Shown here one piece after another: positions 23,121 to 33,929 of a DNA stretch of 64,000 nt. Numbering within the stretch: the stretch's first letter is position 1; every line of letters starts with the position of its first letter. A program made the position numbers and the translations under genes. The DNA lies in contig NC_088867.1 in the NCBI RefSeq assembly GCF_032884065.1, positions 60,020,317-60,084,316 of the forward strand. The letters run 5' to 3'. The stretch is from Artemia franciscana (taxonomy: Eukaryota; Arthropoda; Branchiopoda; Anostraca; Artemiidae). The notes below the pieces were generated by a model. The model searched no databases. It saw only the letters and a program-made list of their open reading frames with translations, and was not told the origin of the DNA.

Positions 23121-23345
23121 GTGATGGCGAACTGGATTGAGGTCAGCTTGGCAATTTGAGGCTCGAGGTTCGATCCCAGCTGCCGCAAGGTTGAGCGGCA
23201 GACTTCCTACCAATCCGTGTAACCGACAACTGAAACTTTAACAACTGTCTACACCGTATGCCATTCAATGGCTCTGAAGGACATTTGTCCTTTTTCCTGG
23301 AGGACATTTTGTGCAAATACAGAGGGAAGCTCCACACATGTCAAC
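23121..23345 (+). mobile_element. tRNA-derived SINE, copy 1
   Basis: Begins GTGATGGCGAACTGGATTG (A-box-like) with GAGGTTCGATCCCAGC (B-box) about 45 bp later, then a body containing GACAACTG and a CATTTGTCCTTTTT tail. The same order recurs on the minus strand at 31735-31935. Probably in the aPKC 3' untranslated region or just beyond it, antisense to the gene. Confidence 0.6.
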
Positions 23346-23961
23346 TAACCCTAGCCCTTATTTGCTGCTAGAATTTGAAAGTTCTTTTGAAAAAGAGATC
23401 TTTCAATCTTAATGGATATTTCCCAGCTAAAACATATTGACCTTCACAAAAAAAAAATTACAACATGTAGAAAATGGGCAAATACAGAATGTTGAGAAGA
23501 TATACGCCATATGAAACACTACGCTTTTTCCACACAAAATACTACGCTTTAACAACACAAGGCACCTATAGAAGTGATGGAACTCAGTTGCAATTAACTT
23601 CAGAATTGTTCAACAATTAGTCATATTACAATTCAATTTTAGTGCCATCCCGGTATTGTTCACATATACTGTTTTGACCAAAAAACTCACGCGAAATTTT
23701 AAATTACTATTTCATAGCTCTTTTTGTAAATGGTCTAAAACTTCATTTTCAATCTCAGCAATGACTTATAACTACTTAAATTTTTTTTTGCCATTCGGAA
23801 AAGTTTGACTATAAATTGAAGCAACTTCATATTTGTGACATTCTTTGGCAAAAACAATACAGCGTTCAACACGGGAGCGATGCTAAAAATCGAACTGAAA
23901 TAGTGTTAATAGAGCATACATGAGACAAGGACGGAAATAAATATCAACTAAAATTCTACTA
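23346..23961 (-). other. Presumed aPKC 3' untranslated region
   Basis: Directly downstream of the aPKC stop codon. I found no clear AATAAA on the minus strand in the first several hundred bases, so the transcript end is unknown. Nothing else recognised. Confidence 0.35.
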
Positions 23962-24049
23962 TTAAACTGTATCTTCCATTGACATCAAAAGTGGATTCAC
24001 ATACTCGAAACCTTCGAACTCGGATTGATCTATTTTCTCAATGGCAGTC
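23962..24049 (-). CDS. aPKC: aPKC last coding exon: hydrophobic motif and C-terminus
   Basis: Codes for [18 protein letters not shown] and [10 protein letters not shown] followed by TAA at 23962-23964. FEGFEY is the hydrophobic motif with a Glu phosphomimetic, the mark of atypical PKCs. The end DTV with Asp at -2 fits a PDZ-binding C-terminus, which in flies contacts the Par-6 PDZ domain. 88 nt, acceptor TTTTTTGCAG. Confidence 0.95.
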
Positions 24050-24054
24050 CTGCA

Positions 24055-24560
24055 AAAAATAAAAAGATATAAAAATGAACAATGAGCCGTTGTCGTTGAC
24101 TAATGTGATAAATAGTCAGTTGATCATTGATCAACTCGCTTTGACTGGACAGATCAACGGGACAGACCCGTTGGGTCTGTCCTGGTGCAAAAAATGGCAG
24201 TGGTTTGCATTCAACGAACTTCTGAAATTCGGCATACTTATCTCGCCTGAAAACACACCTGGAATAGTGGGCCCAGATAATTTGTGCCAAGTCTTCTAGT
24301 GTCTTGGGAAGTGACAAGCATGCATAGGATGAACGTGAGTGTTTACATTCAAGATATGAGGCACCATAGCTTTTATTAGTATTGAAGCAGATATATTGGC
24401 TCAAAACATGACGTTAGTAGTATCTGCACAAAATTCAACAATATTTTGCTAGGGAATCGAGTTTTTTTTCAATGACTTGTTTGATGCAGTTATTTAGACC
24501 CTCGACTGCTCCATCACTACACTTAACCAGGTCCAAAACTTAAACATGAAGTTTTAGATC
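24055..24560 (-). pseudogene. Unrecognised frame inside aPKC intron 8
   Basis: A 124-codon minus frame (24030-24404) reads YLECKHSRSSYACLSLPKTL, IIWAHYSRCVFRRDKYAEFQ and FVECKPLPFFAPG. Upstream, across stops, VLDLVKCSDGAVEGLNN continues in the same strand. Residue usage (paired Cys, aromatic and charged residues mixed) looks protein-like rather than random, but I know no family for it. It ends at the splice acceptor of the last aPKC exon in a different reading frame. It may be an old transposon-protein fragment. Confidence 0.3.
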
Positions 24561-24599
24561 GTTCTCACTGAAAAATATTACATTGATGAATTTTTCAGC

Positions 24600-24780
24600 C
24601 TTTTATTTGAAAAAATCAAACTTTCACTGAAAATCCTTACTTTACTCCAGATTTTCCTGAAAATCCTTACTTTATCCCAGGTTTCCCTTTGTCCCTGTAT
24701 TCAAAATAAATCTCCCTAAAAGAAGTGATTTCTCCCTAAAATAGGGTGAAATTTCTCCCTAAAAGTGGAAGCCCTGTTTG
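24600..24780. repeat. Short tandem duplication in intron 8
   Basis: GAAAATCCTTACTTTA occurs twice (near 24630 and 24659), and CTCCCTAAAA-type words recur at about 24712, 24731 and 24754. Nothing coding. Confidence 0.5.
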
Positions 24781-25079
24781 AAATGAACTTTGCAATATTA
24801 ATATTATTATTAGATTGAAAAATACGTTAAAAATAGGTAAAAAAGCGAAAACGGCAACATTTTCATTTGTTTTGCAGGTTAGATCACTCTCTTAGGAAAA
24901 ACATAAGCGATACCATAACTCTAGCTCTGTGAAAGGACAGAACTGAAATTAAAGACTGCAACATTAGAAGAACCTTGTCCTTTCCGCGCAAGTTACAGCT
25001 GTAGCCTTGTTGCAAAATAATATATTTCACAGGGAAGATAAGCCTTAATAGATTAGCGAAGAAAAATAAAATAAAACTA

Positions 25080-25435
25080 CTTAAACTAAAATATATTAAC
25101 TAATTAATACAAGCTAAAATAAAATAAGAATTAAAAAAGATAACAATATAATAATAAATATCTTAAAATAATAATGTATAATAAATAAGAAATGTGTATA
25201 CAGAATAAAAACATAAAATAATAAGTCTATAACTTATACTAAAAATATATAGTATAAATAAATATATAACGTATAAATATATGAGATATAATAAAAATAT
25301 ATAATAAGTAACGTATAATGAATAAATAATAACAATGTATGATAAATGATAAATGAATAATTTAATAGTAAGGAATTATAAAAAATCAATGGGTAATAAT
25401 AATATAATAAAATAAAAATACACATTTAAAACTAC
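25080..25435. repeat. Low-complexity AT tract in intron 8/7 border region
   Basis: Almost pure A/T with degenerate TATAATAAATA words next to the acceptor side of the tail exon. The Tyr/Ile/Leu-rich frame across it is a composition artefact. Confidence 0.8.
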
Positions 25436-25442
25436 TACTTAC

Positions 25443-25558
25443 GGGTCATCTGGGGTGAGTTGGACAGGCTCATCAGTGAATTCTGCCGGGAAATGAGCCA
25501 AATCTCTTTCATTTTCAGTACGTGGAATATATGGAGGTGATACTTGCTTCCTTTCAAG
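25443..25558 (-). CDS. aPKC: aPKC exon: C-terminal tail with turn motif
   Basis: Codes for LERKQVSPPYIPRTE, DLAHFPAEFTDEPVQL and TPDDP. The Thr in QLTPDD is the turn-motif phosphosite of AGC kinases. 116 nt. Acceptor TTTTTAG|CTT, donor GACCC|GTAAG. The Pro codon is completed by the next exon. Easily missed because the intron around it is very AT-rich. Confidence 0.94.
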
Positions 25559-25664
25559 CTAAAAATATTTCATCAAAATTATTTCAGCCCGTTATTACAG
25601 AAAATGGAGTACCAAATTTATTTTTAATATAAAGGTAAGGTGTTCTATATTCATGGGTAAATAT

Positions 25665-26010
25665 TTAGTAGTTGACCTCTTCTGAAGTAAACATGGTACA
25701 ATAATAAAAGTCACAGGTGCTTTTCTGACAATGGACCCCCCTCCCCCTCAGATGGTCCTCGATATAACCCTAAGGATAAAGTCTAGATACAGAATTATCC
25801 CTTCTGAATGAAACATGTTATACGAATAAAAGTAGAAGCATAAGGTTCCTTATTTTATGCTATTTCCCAATATGGGTGCTTTTTGACAGGGTGCTTTTTG
25901 ACAACGCACCCTCTCCCCTCTGATGTTCCTCAATATAGCCCTAATAATACGGTCTAGAATTACCACTCTTTTGAAGGAAACATGTCATACGAATAAGATA
26001 GTAATCCAAG
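25665..26010. repeat. ~170-bp tandem duplication in intron 7
   Basis: Two units share TCTGA-TG-T-CCTC-ATATA-CCCTAA and GGTCTAGA/AGTCTAGA blocks (about 25740-25790 and 25910-25957) and CATGT-ATACGAATAA blocks (25812 and 25980). A third, poorer match is near 26840-26880. Confidence 0.6.
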
Positions 26011-26089
26011 TTATTTATACCAATAGACTCCTTATTTTGTGCTCCTCAATATAGGAGTTATTACTGGCAAGCACACTTTATATCATTAC

Positions 26090-26720
26090 TTTAGTTCACT
26101 TTATTTTTTATACTTTATATTTTATTATCTTTTTATTTTACATTTTATACTTTATACTTACATTTTATATTTTCTATGCTTACATTTTATACTTAGTTTA
26201 CTTTATATTTTAGTTATTACTGTAAAACACAAAGGCATGAATTAACTATGTACAGAATTCAAAGTCGTATCCAGAATTTTGTTCGGAGGGGGAGGGGTAC
26301 AATAAAAACTTTACAAAACCTATAAAAATATTTATATGCATTTTTATTACTTTTTTTTGCAAGTCGGACAATTATTTGGGGGGGGTCAAACCCGGTAATA
26401 CCTCCCTCCCCCGGACACAGCCTTGAAGAATTATTAGACTTATAAAAATTTGTTGCAATTCGAAATTGCGGTACTGACGGAAATGTGAAACTGCACTGGC
26501 AATTTTCTAATATTAGAAAGAATAATCAATCAAAATATGATAATCAAAATAATAATATGTAAAAAGAATTTATAAAAGAATAATATACATAAAAGAATAA
26601 TAAGAAAAAAAAGAAGAAGAATAATATAGAACAATAATGTATAAAAGAATGATAAAATATACAAAAAGAATAATCAAAATAAGAATAATAAAAAAATAAG
26701 TTGTAGGAAAAAACGTTTCT
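26090..26720. repeat. AT-rich degenerate microsatellites in intron 7
   Basis: CATTTTATACTT words at 26100-26215 and AATAAT/AGAATAATA words at 26510-26700, separated by a G-rich and C-rich stretch (26280-26415). No coding potential. Confidence 0.7.
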
Positions 26721-26964
26721 CATGTATAAATTGACCTAAGATGCATCCAGGTGGCGAACACTCTTTTTGTAATAACGGGATTAAATGGAAAAAATAGTAT
26801 TAACTTAGCTTTTCCTTATCTATGCTATTCTCAAATACCATTGCCACTTTTCTGACAATGCATCCCCACCCCTGATAGTATAACCATATTAATATATTTC
26901 TCCTTTAATTGATCTCAAGACACGTCATTGGCGCTTTGTGGAATTGGGTTTTTATAGTTTTAAC

Positions 26965-27196
26965 CACTGGCGGATCAAGGGAGGCCGGGAGGGGACGTCA
27001 TCCCCACTAGATTTTTTCTTGGTTACTTCATTCTTTGTTTTTCTTTTCTGTTTTTCACTCTTTTTAACAGATAAATTTGTTAATTTGGTCAATTATTGGC
27101 GGCCTTGTCACACTGGGCCTCCTAAGGTTTTGCTTATTGACGCTCTTGTCACATTGTCCTCCCCCCCCCCAAGATTTTGCTCTGTATCCGCCCCTG
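26965..27196. mobile_element. Small inverted-terminal element (hAT-type MITE?)
   Basis: Starts CACTGGCGGATC and ends with the near-inverse GTATCCGCCCCTG, about 232 bp apart, with C-rich/G-rich inner flanks. Such CAGNGGCGGAT termini are typical of small hAT-like elements. An 8-bp target duplication is not evident, which weakens the call. Confidence 0.4.
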
Positions 27197-27483
27197 ATTT
27201 CGACCGGATGAAGCATAGTTTCGCCTGAGTGAGAGGAATAGAATTATTTGAAATGATTTTAAAATGCGGATACACTATAGAATGAAACAATAGAAGGAAA
27301 CATCATAATCTGATTTTTCTTATTTTGCTTATACTTATACTAATTTTATCGTATTTAACATATTTGATTCAGAAGAGGTCAACCACCAAATATTTACATC
27401 TGTTCAATTTGTGATCTACGTAGATATTTCCAACAAAAGGGCTTATAATAATGACAAACATTTTTGATAACATATCTGTTAAC

Positions 27484-27557
27484 GGCTTGTTAGCTCAGTT
27501 GGTTAGAGCGTCGTGCTAATAACGCGAAGGTCGTGGGTTCGATCCCCACACGAGCCA
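27484..27557 (+). tRNA. tRNA-Ile(AAU)
   Basis: A 74-nt cloverleaf with acceptor GGCTTGT/ACGAGCC (one G-T pair), D-arm GCTC-AGTTGGTTA-GAGC, anticodon arm TCGTG-CTAATAA-CGCGA (AAU), T-arm GTGGG-TTCGATC-CCCAC fully paired, discriminator A. It matches eukaryotic tRNA-Ile closely. A T-run (TTTTTT, 27561-27566) follows as a pol III terminator. It lies in aPKC intron 7 on the opposite strand. Confidence 0.93.
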
Positions 27558-28029
27558 AACTTTTTTGACTAAGCTTCTTATATCCAGTTAGTAAATTTTT
27601 ATACCAATAGAAATTATCTTATTCTATCACGAATTTCATTAGCCTGAATGAGAATTTTTCAAAAAGAAATAGAATTGACATCATTTCAACAACTGAGAAT
27701 GATGGGTATAATCAACAACAACTAGAATACCAAAATAAATATTACCAACAAAGACGCCTTTTTTAATTGAAATTAAATTAAATTATAAATAAGTACAAAA
27801 ATGGTCCCTATGTATCATACCAGCAACCAGAAATTTCTCGAACTTATTAATCCCCATAAAACATCTCCCGTTTATAATGTTATCCACCCAATCCTCCATT
27901 GCAAACTGTCCCGGGAAAATCTCTTGCTCCAGGAAGAAATTTTCGAAACAAAATGTATTTCAGCTGAAAAAAAATTTTTTCATTTTGTTTATTAATGAAA
28001 TGAATAAAATGAAATGTTGTTTCATGAGA

Positions 28030-28310
28030 GCCTGATTTAAATGCAAATTTTCACATAATTTTCACATAATTGACAATCTAAAAATTGATATTTTACCCAA
28101 ATCAGACGTTGTCAATTTTTTTGCCAAATTACCAAATACATTTTGCCAATTTGGCATATTAAAAATTGGTCTGTCACCCAAGTTTATCCCTTGTCAGTAT
28201 TTTTTGTCAGATTACCAAAGAGCATTACTAAATTACCAATTTGACAAATACAAGTTACAAATTGAGTTTTACCCAAATTATCCATTGTCAATTTTTTTTT
28301 TTAGGTTAGC
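28030..28310. repeat. ACCAAATTGCC-type repeat, split by a LINE
   Basis: Words such as AATTACCAA, TTGACAAAT and TTGTCA recur several times at 28030-28300, and again right after the LINE at 29275-29345. The LINE therefore landed inside an existing low-order repeat. Confidence 0.55.
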
Positions 28311-29275
28311 AACTGGTTTTGTATTATATCAGGAGTTAAGCAGGGTTATGTTCTATCCCCCCTTATATGGATCATTTTGATGGACTTCGTCTTAAGGAGC
28401 ACAGGAAAGGCAATTGGAGACCACGGAATCAAATGGGGAGGAAAAACGCTCCTGGACTTAGATTATGCTGATGATTTAAGCATATTAGATGAAAGTGTGA
28501 GCAAAATGAATGAATTTTTAGAGGTTTTGCGAGTTCAGGGTGCTAAAATAGGCTTGAAAATTAATGTTAAGAAGACTCAAGTCACTAAGGCTAGGAATAA
28601 GTGAAGATGAAAAGGTGACATTGGGTAACGAAAAGATTGATCAGGTTGGGTCATTTACTTTGGTAGTATTATTAGTAAAGATGGTGGGAGCAGTGAAGAT
28701 GTTAAAAGCAGAATAGCTAAGGCTCAGGGTGTTTTTCACAGTTAAAACAAGTTTGGAAGAATAGAAAAATAAGTCTGCAAACCAAGATTAGAATATTGGA
28801 AGCTACAGTGATGGCAGTGGTTAAATATGGCTCTGAAGCATGGGCGCTCCGAAAAGCAGATGAAAATTTACTAGATGTTTTCCAGAGAAATTGCCTACGG
28901 ATTGTTCTGGGTACCCGGCTAACCGACCGTATTTCAAACAGTAGGTTGTGCGAAATATGTGGTTCAATCCCGCTTTCTAGGGCTATAATGAAAGAAAGGT
29001 TGAGATGGCTAGGCCACGTTCTGCGGATGAAGGATGACAGAATGCCGAAGATTGTCCTTTTTGGCCAACCGTCTGGGGCTACACGGAAAGCAGGTCGTCC
29101 TTGTTTGGGTTGGGAGGATGTCATAAATAAAGATGTAAAGGAAATGGGAACTTCTTGGGAGGGTGTAAAGAGGGAGGCCTTGAATAGATTAGGTTGGAGG
29201 AGGAGCCTGCGTAGCTGTGTTGGCCTCAGGCGGTTTGGTGCTGCAATGAGTTATTAGTAGTAGTAGTAGTAGTAG
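28311..29275 (+). pseudogene. 5'-truncated LINE reverse transcriptase
   Basis: Begins within the RT palm at GVKQGYVLSPLIW (28332 on) and shows the active-site YADD at 28464-28475, KIGLKINVKKTQ, then after a single frameshift near 28600 FGSIISKDGG, YGSEAWALRK, RWLGHVLRM and RRSLRSCVGLRRFG. The terminal TAG triplet run at 29256-29275 is the tail. The frame in the second part is open for 153 codons, so this is one of the younger elements here. Upstream ORF2 (endonuclease) is missing by truncation. Confidence 0.88.
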
Positions 29276-29607
29276 TTGTAAATTTTTTTTACAAATTACC
29301 AAACAGTACTATCAAATTACCAATTTGACAAATTCCACAAAATAAAAATTTTAGACGAAAAGTTCATTAAGTCTGTCAAAAAGAACAAAAAGTTGTGGAG
29401 TCAGACAATTTTTACGAGTACACTTTCTACTTCTCTATAGTTAATAGTAAATATTACTCATATAATTTTCTGATTATTAGATCTTGTACATTCTTAGACC
29501 TTGCATAATACGGCAAATCAACAACAAAGCTTAATTATTGTAAAATAAATTGGACGACTATAGTCAAACTATTAAAGGCCACAAAAGCCACAATAGGAAG
29601 TTAATAC

Positions 29608-29777
29608 CATAGCCCAGTCGACGGACTTATAGAAGGGATGCTGCATGATATCCTCGAATCCGGATTCTTTCCTACATCCAAGACGATCAGCTGGGTTTTT
29701 GTTCAAAAATCCCTTCAAAATTGATGACGCTTTTAGAGACAGAGAACGAGGAATGCGAATTGTCTTCTCCAAAATAA
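29608..29777 (-). CDS. aPKC: aPKC exon: end of kinase C-lobe
   Basis: Codes for [35 protein letters not shown] and [11 protein letters not shown], the closing helices of the kinase domain with the conserved Arg-Leu-Gly. 170 nt. Donor ATG|GTATTA, acceptor TTATAG. An open frame runs past the donor into the intron, but the switch of similarity after WAM marks the splice site. Confidence 0.96.
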
Positions 29778-29779
29778 CT

Positions 29780-31535
29780 ATAAAACAAATAATGATATAA
29801 TATCTAGGGAAGGATCTAACAGGCACATGCCCCCCCTACCAGCTGACACTAATTATCCTTATAACCAAAACCTTAGAGCACTAAAAACCAAATGCTTCCA
29901 AAGGAAACTCGAGACTCAGATTTCTCACGGACAACAAATACATGATTACTAGCTCGGTAGCCAATGAGAAGCCTAGAAAAATAGCACAACTGCCCACTCG
30001 TGCTTTGTCTTTTAAGACGTATGGATCCCGGTATGGATGTATAATGAAATAGGTTAGGAAGATTTTTGTAGAAGACTTCATAGGACAAATAAATCATTCA
30101 AGCAGTCCAATTTGAAAAAAAAATGAGCGGGTTTGATCTATGTTTCAATTTCTGCTTAAACTTATTATAAACGACGCCCTCCTTGCCGTCCATAATGAAA
30201 AGACATCCGGATATCGCTCGTAATTGTATTGCTTAGTGCCTTACAATGTCAGGTCTTACCAATAAACGAGAAAACACTTAAGACAAAAAGTTCAGCATTT
30301 TTACAAAACTTCTGATTTCCAATACTCTTTGGCGGCATTTGCATTACACATCAAACCGAAAAAAAAAATCATTGTGGCTTGCTCGCATCCATTTAATTAG
30401 CAATGAATCCTACTTTTTAAATCTTCCCTCAACATGTACCACTCTGTCGCTTTTCTGTTGGCAAGGCTGTCTTTTTCATACTTCATCCAAGGTATCCAGA
30501 TGGGTGGTTCTGTAAGCTAAACAGCAGTTGGTGACTCTGGTTGGAGATCCCGAGCATGGCTAGTGCCGCAAGGCACCGACCTCTAGCTCTTTTGAGGGTC
30601 ATCACAAGTCATGCAGTGGCATTGCTTGACACTATTTGTCTTTCCTTATATCGTAAACCAAATAAGAATCTATGTGACTTGAATGCACAACCAATCCTAT
30701 ACCTGGTGATTAACTCACTACCATGACTATCGGCATATCATTAAGTAACCGATGGCACCATGAGTCTTACTATACCAAATAAACAACAAATGCCTTCCTT
30801 TTTAACTATTTGTTATATATAGATCACATAACTAACCAATCAAACAATTTCCACTCAACACGCACAGTGATTCCTAAAATTGCTATCATCTCCTCTTGGA
30901 ATGCACCAATTATTCATTCCCTCGCTAGCCTTTGAATTTTAAATAAAATGAATATATAATAAAATAACAATAATAATAATAAAAGACATAATAAGAAAGA
31001 AGAAAGAGTGAAAATACCAATACTTAAACTAAAAATTAAATCAAACGAAAATTGTTAAAAATAATTGCTAACCATTCTTCCAATGAATTTGCCCTTAGTT
31101 AATGTTTACAAACTTGCAAGGTCCTTAGTATTAAAACTTCTCATTGCATAAAACTTTTTCAATCAATGAAAATAGTTTTAATCCCAAAGTGGTACTTCAA
31201 TAATTTAGGTTTATTTTAGTATTGTTTGTTTTATGCATTGTGCCGAGTTTATTTTCCTTTTTTGTGCTGCATCCGTTCTTATTTACTACAGATGTAAAAT
31301 ACCGAGTTTTCAGTTTTATATATTCATTTCTTCTTCATTTTACATTCTATTCTTCATTTGTTCTACATTTTCATCAACTAAACTAGCGACAGACAATATA
31401 ATAGTAAAGTTCAGAAAACTTAAATAACAAATTATTAAGTCATTAATTCAAACAAACGTGATTAAAATTCACATAAGCGGTTGTTTATCAACCACATATA
31501 TTCACATCTCTTATGGACCAGATAGAAAGAATAGT
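29780..31535. other. aPKC intron 6; nothing identified
   Basis: No recognised element. Frames at 29873-30097 (minus) and 30541-30726 (plus) lack motifs. AATAATAATAA microsatellite-like text lies at 30965-30985. Confidence 0.4.
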
Positions 31536-31538
31536 CAC

Positions 31539-31657
31539 CTTGAAACAGGAAATCCTCGGTATTTTGATCCGGATTTTCTGACGCCCCAACTATGTCAAAC
31601 GGACTTCTTCCAGCCAACATCTCAAAGAGCAGAACACCCAAAGCCCACCAATCGACA
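31539..31657 (-). CDS. aPKC: aPKC exon: kinase C-lobe (helix F region)
   Basis: Codes for [17 protein letters not shown] (Ser codon shared with the previous exon), [16 protein letters not shown] and TEDFLFQ. The DWW Asp that anchors the catalytic core is present. The Asn-Pro-Asp insert after DIVG is typical of atypical PKCs. 119 nt, acceptor TTCCAG, donor CAAG|GTGACT, phase consistent with both neighbours. Confidence 0.96.
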
Positions 31658-31734
31658 CTGGAAAGACAAAAAACAAAATATTATGATGAAAAGTTCAAAA
31701 ACAAAATAATTTGAAGCCCCAAATGAAAAAAAAA

Positions 31735-31935
31735 AAAAATGTTTGAAAATACGACCCATAAGGACAAAGGACATATACCATCCAGAAACATTGATGGCGG
31801 CAGTTGTCGAAATGTCAGCTGCCGGGTATTTTTTTTTTCACAGGGACAAGCAGCCAGGCTGTAGACCAACCTTGTAGAGGCTGGAATCGAACCACCGTTT
31901 ACTAACCATTGATCAATCGACAGCGCCATCACAGG
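31735..31935 (-). mobile_element. tRNA-derived SINE, copy 2
   Basis: Minus strand starts TGATGGCGCTGTCGATTGA, then GGTGGTTCGATTCCAGCC (B-box), CAGCTGACATTTCGACAACTG and ATATGTCCTTTGTCC, the same order as at 23121-23345 with an A-run inserted. In aPKC intron 5, same strand as the gene. Confidence 0.6.
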
Positions 31936-32361
31936 GTAAATGACACAACTAATAAAAGTTATACTTACTTAATCTACCGAAGGAATGTCAAATTCCAAAT
32001 TAAATATTTCAACTCATTTTATGGTAAGGGATCTCATTCTTTTCGGATTCCGTACGGAGAGAATAGAAGCACAGGAGAGAATCGCAATCCAATGCTGCAG
32101 CTTTATCTTAGACAACGCTATACACATTCTAAGAAATTGAAATTGTAAAAAAGAAAGTAACACTGGTATTCAAGATAATACTCAAACGATAGGTGAAGCG
32201 AAAAATACCTGATGTGCTGTAAGAGCAAGAAGAAAGAGAACATCGAAAATACAATCAACCTTATAGGACAGGGTTGAAAAAAAATCAACTTGAAAAATCT
32301 TAAAGGAAAACCTTCCACCCTTTCAAATTATAGGGAAGAATTTAAAACAAATTGAAATATC

Positions 32362-32455
32362 ATAGGAGGGTTTAAAGAGTAAAGCATTGAAAAGATTAGA
32401 CCGGAGAGGGAGCATGTGCATGTGTATTGGCCTTAGGCGACTTGGTGCTCCAGCA
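32362..32455 (+). mobile_element. LINE 3' end fragment
   Basis: Resembles the last ~95 bp before the tail of the LINE at 28311-29275 (ATTGGCCTTAGGCGACTTGG), without the TAG run. In aPKC intron 5. Confidence 0.55.
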
Positions 32456-32916
32456 AATCCTTGAGACCCACCAACTAAAGACCATGTCAGAACCCATAAC
32501 TAATGCATCATAATATACAAATATCCCAATATCGTTGTTTTAAGTCTTATCCTAAGTCATCATCCTAAGCCTCAAGTCTTTCGTCACTTTCACTCCCTTG
32601 ATTTTTGAATTATTGACTTGATGGAAGTGATGAAAGACTTAGGAGCCAGGTCCCGCTAAGGGCAACTAAAATTTTGGAAGAAACAACTAGCGAAAACAAT
32701 AAGCAAGATAAAAAAACAATCAAGCCGTAAAAAGGATAGAAAGAAAAAACATGTGGCGGACCATAAAAGCTGGAAATTGATGGAAACAAAATCCATCACC
32801 ATGTCTGGTGGTAGACAAGGTTAAGAAGCGAGAAATGACTAAGTATATATTTGGATATACTTTCCTTTATAGTGGAAAATTTATATGCACTGAACTCATA
32901 TTGTTATAGGTTTTTA

Positions 32917-33237
<321 letters not shown>

Positions 33238-33929
33238 TTATATAATATGCATGGAAAAGACAATGGTCTACCGAAAAAATGGGGAAAAGTTCTGTGAAAT
33301 TCAAAAAGACAATTGCTCAATAATGCACTACAGAAATATTATATCTGTCGGAACATTTTTTCTCTTTTCGAAAAAGAAAAATTATAACTTCAGATTTGAA
33401 AAGAAGAGGGATAAACACAAAAAAACTTTGCCAATCATTTGGTGAGTGTTTGAAAACTCACACACAGTGGCGTAGGAAGGGGGAGGTGGAACCCCCGAGG
33501 ATTTTTCTTAGGAAACAGCAACAACTATGGATAACAGCTAAGAGACAAGGGTCAAAATAAAAAAAAAAAACGAAAACAAGAAAATCATGAGTTCGCTAGG
33601 GCAAATCAGGAATATTGTCTTACGTGGCAATTTCTCTTTAAGGAAAAGATGAAATCTGTTTAGTGCAAATTTTACTTTACACAAGGTGAATCTGTAATTA
33701 GTAAATACCCCATTTAAATTGGTCAAGGAACCGTTAGGTCATGGATCAGAACTTCTTCTTCAGCCTGCCTCTTCTCCTGTTTTGAATAGACATTTAAGTT
33801 TTGCAAATAAAAATATATGCTGATTGCTGTTCTCGGCCGTTTAAACTGCACAAGCAATACAGCTTTTTGATCCAAAGAGATTCTGTAGACCTTACGGCTG
33901 TTCATTTTTTGGGGTGCGGGAGTTAGTCT

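Noticed and set aside
29873..30097. Minus frame with a faint resemblance to a copia-type polyprotein segment
   Set aside because: No diagnostic motif or LTR; similarity too vague to support.
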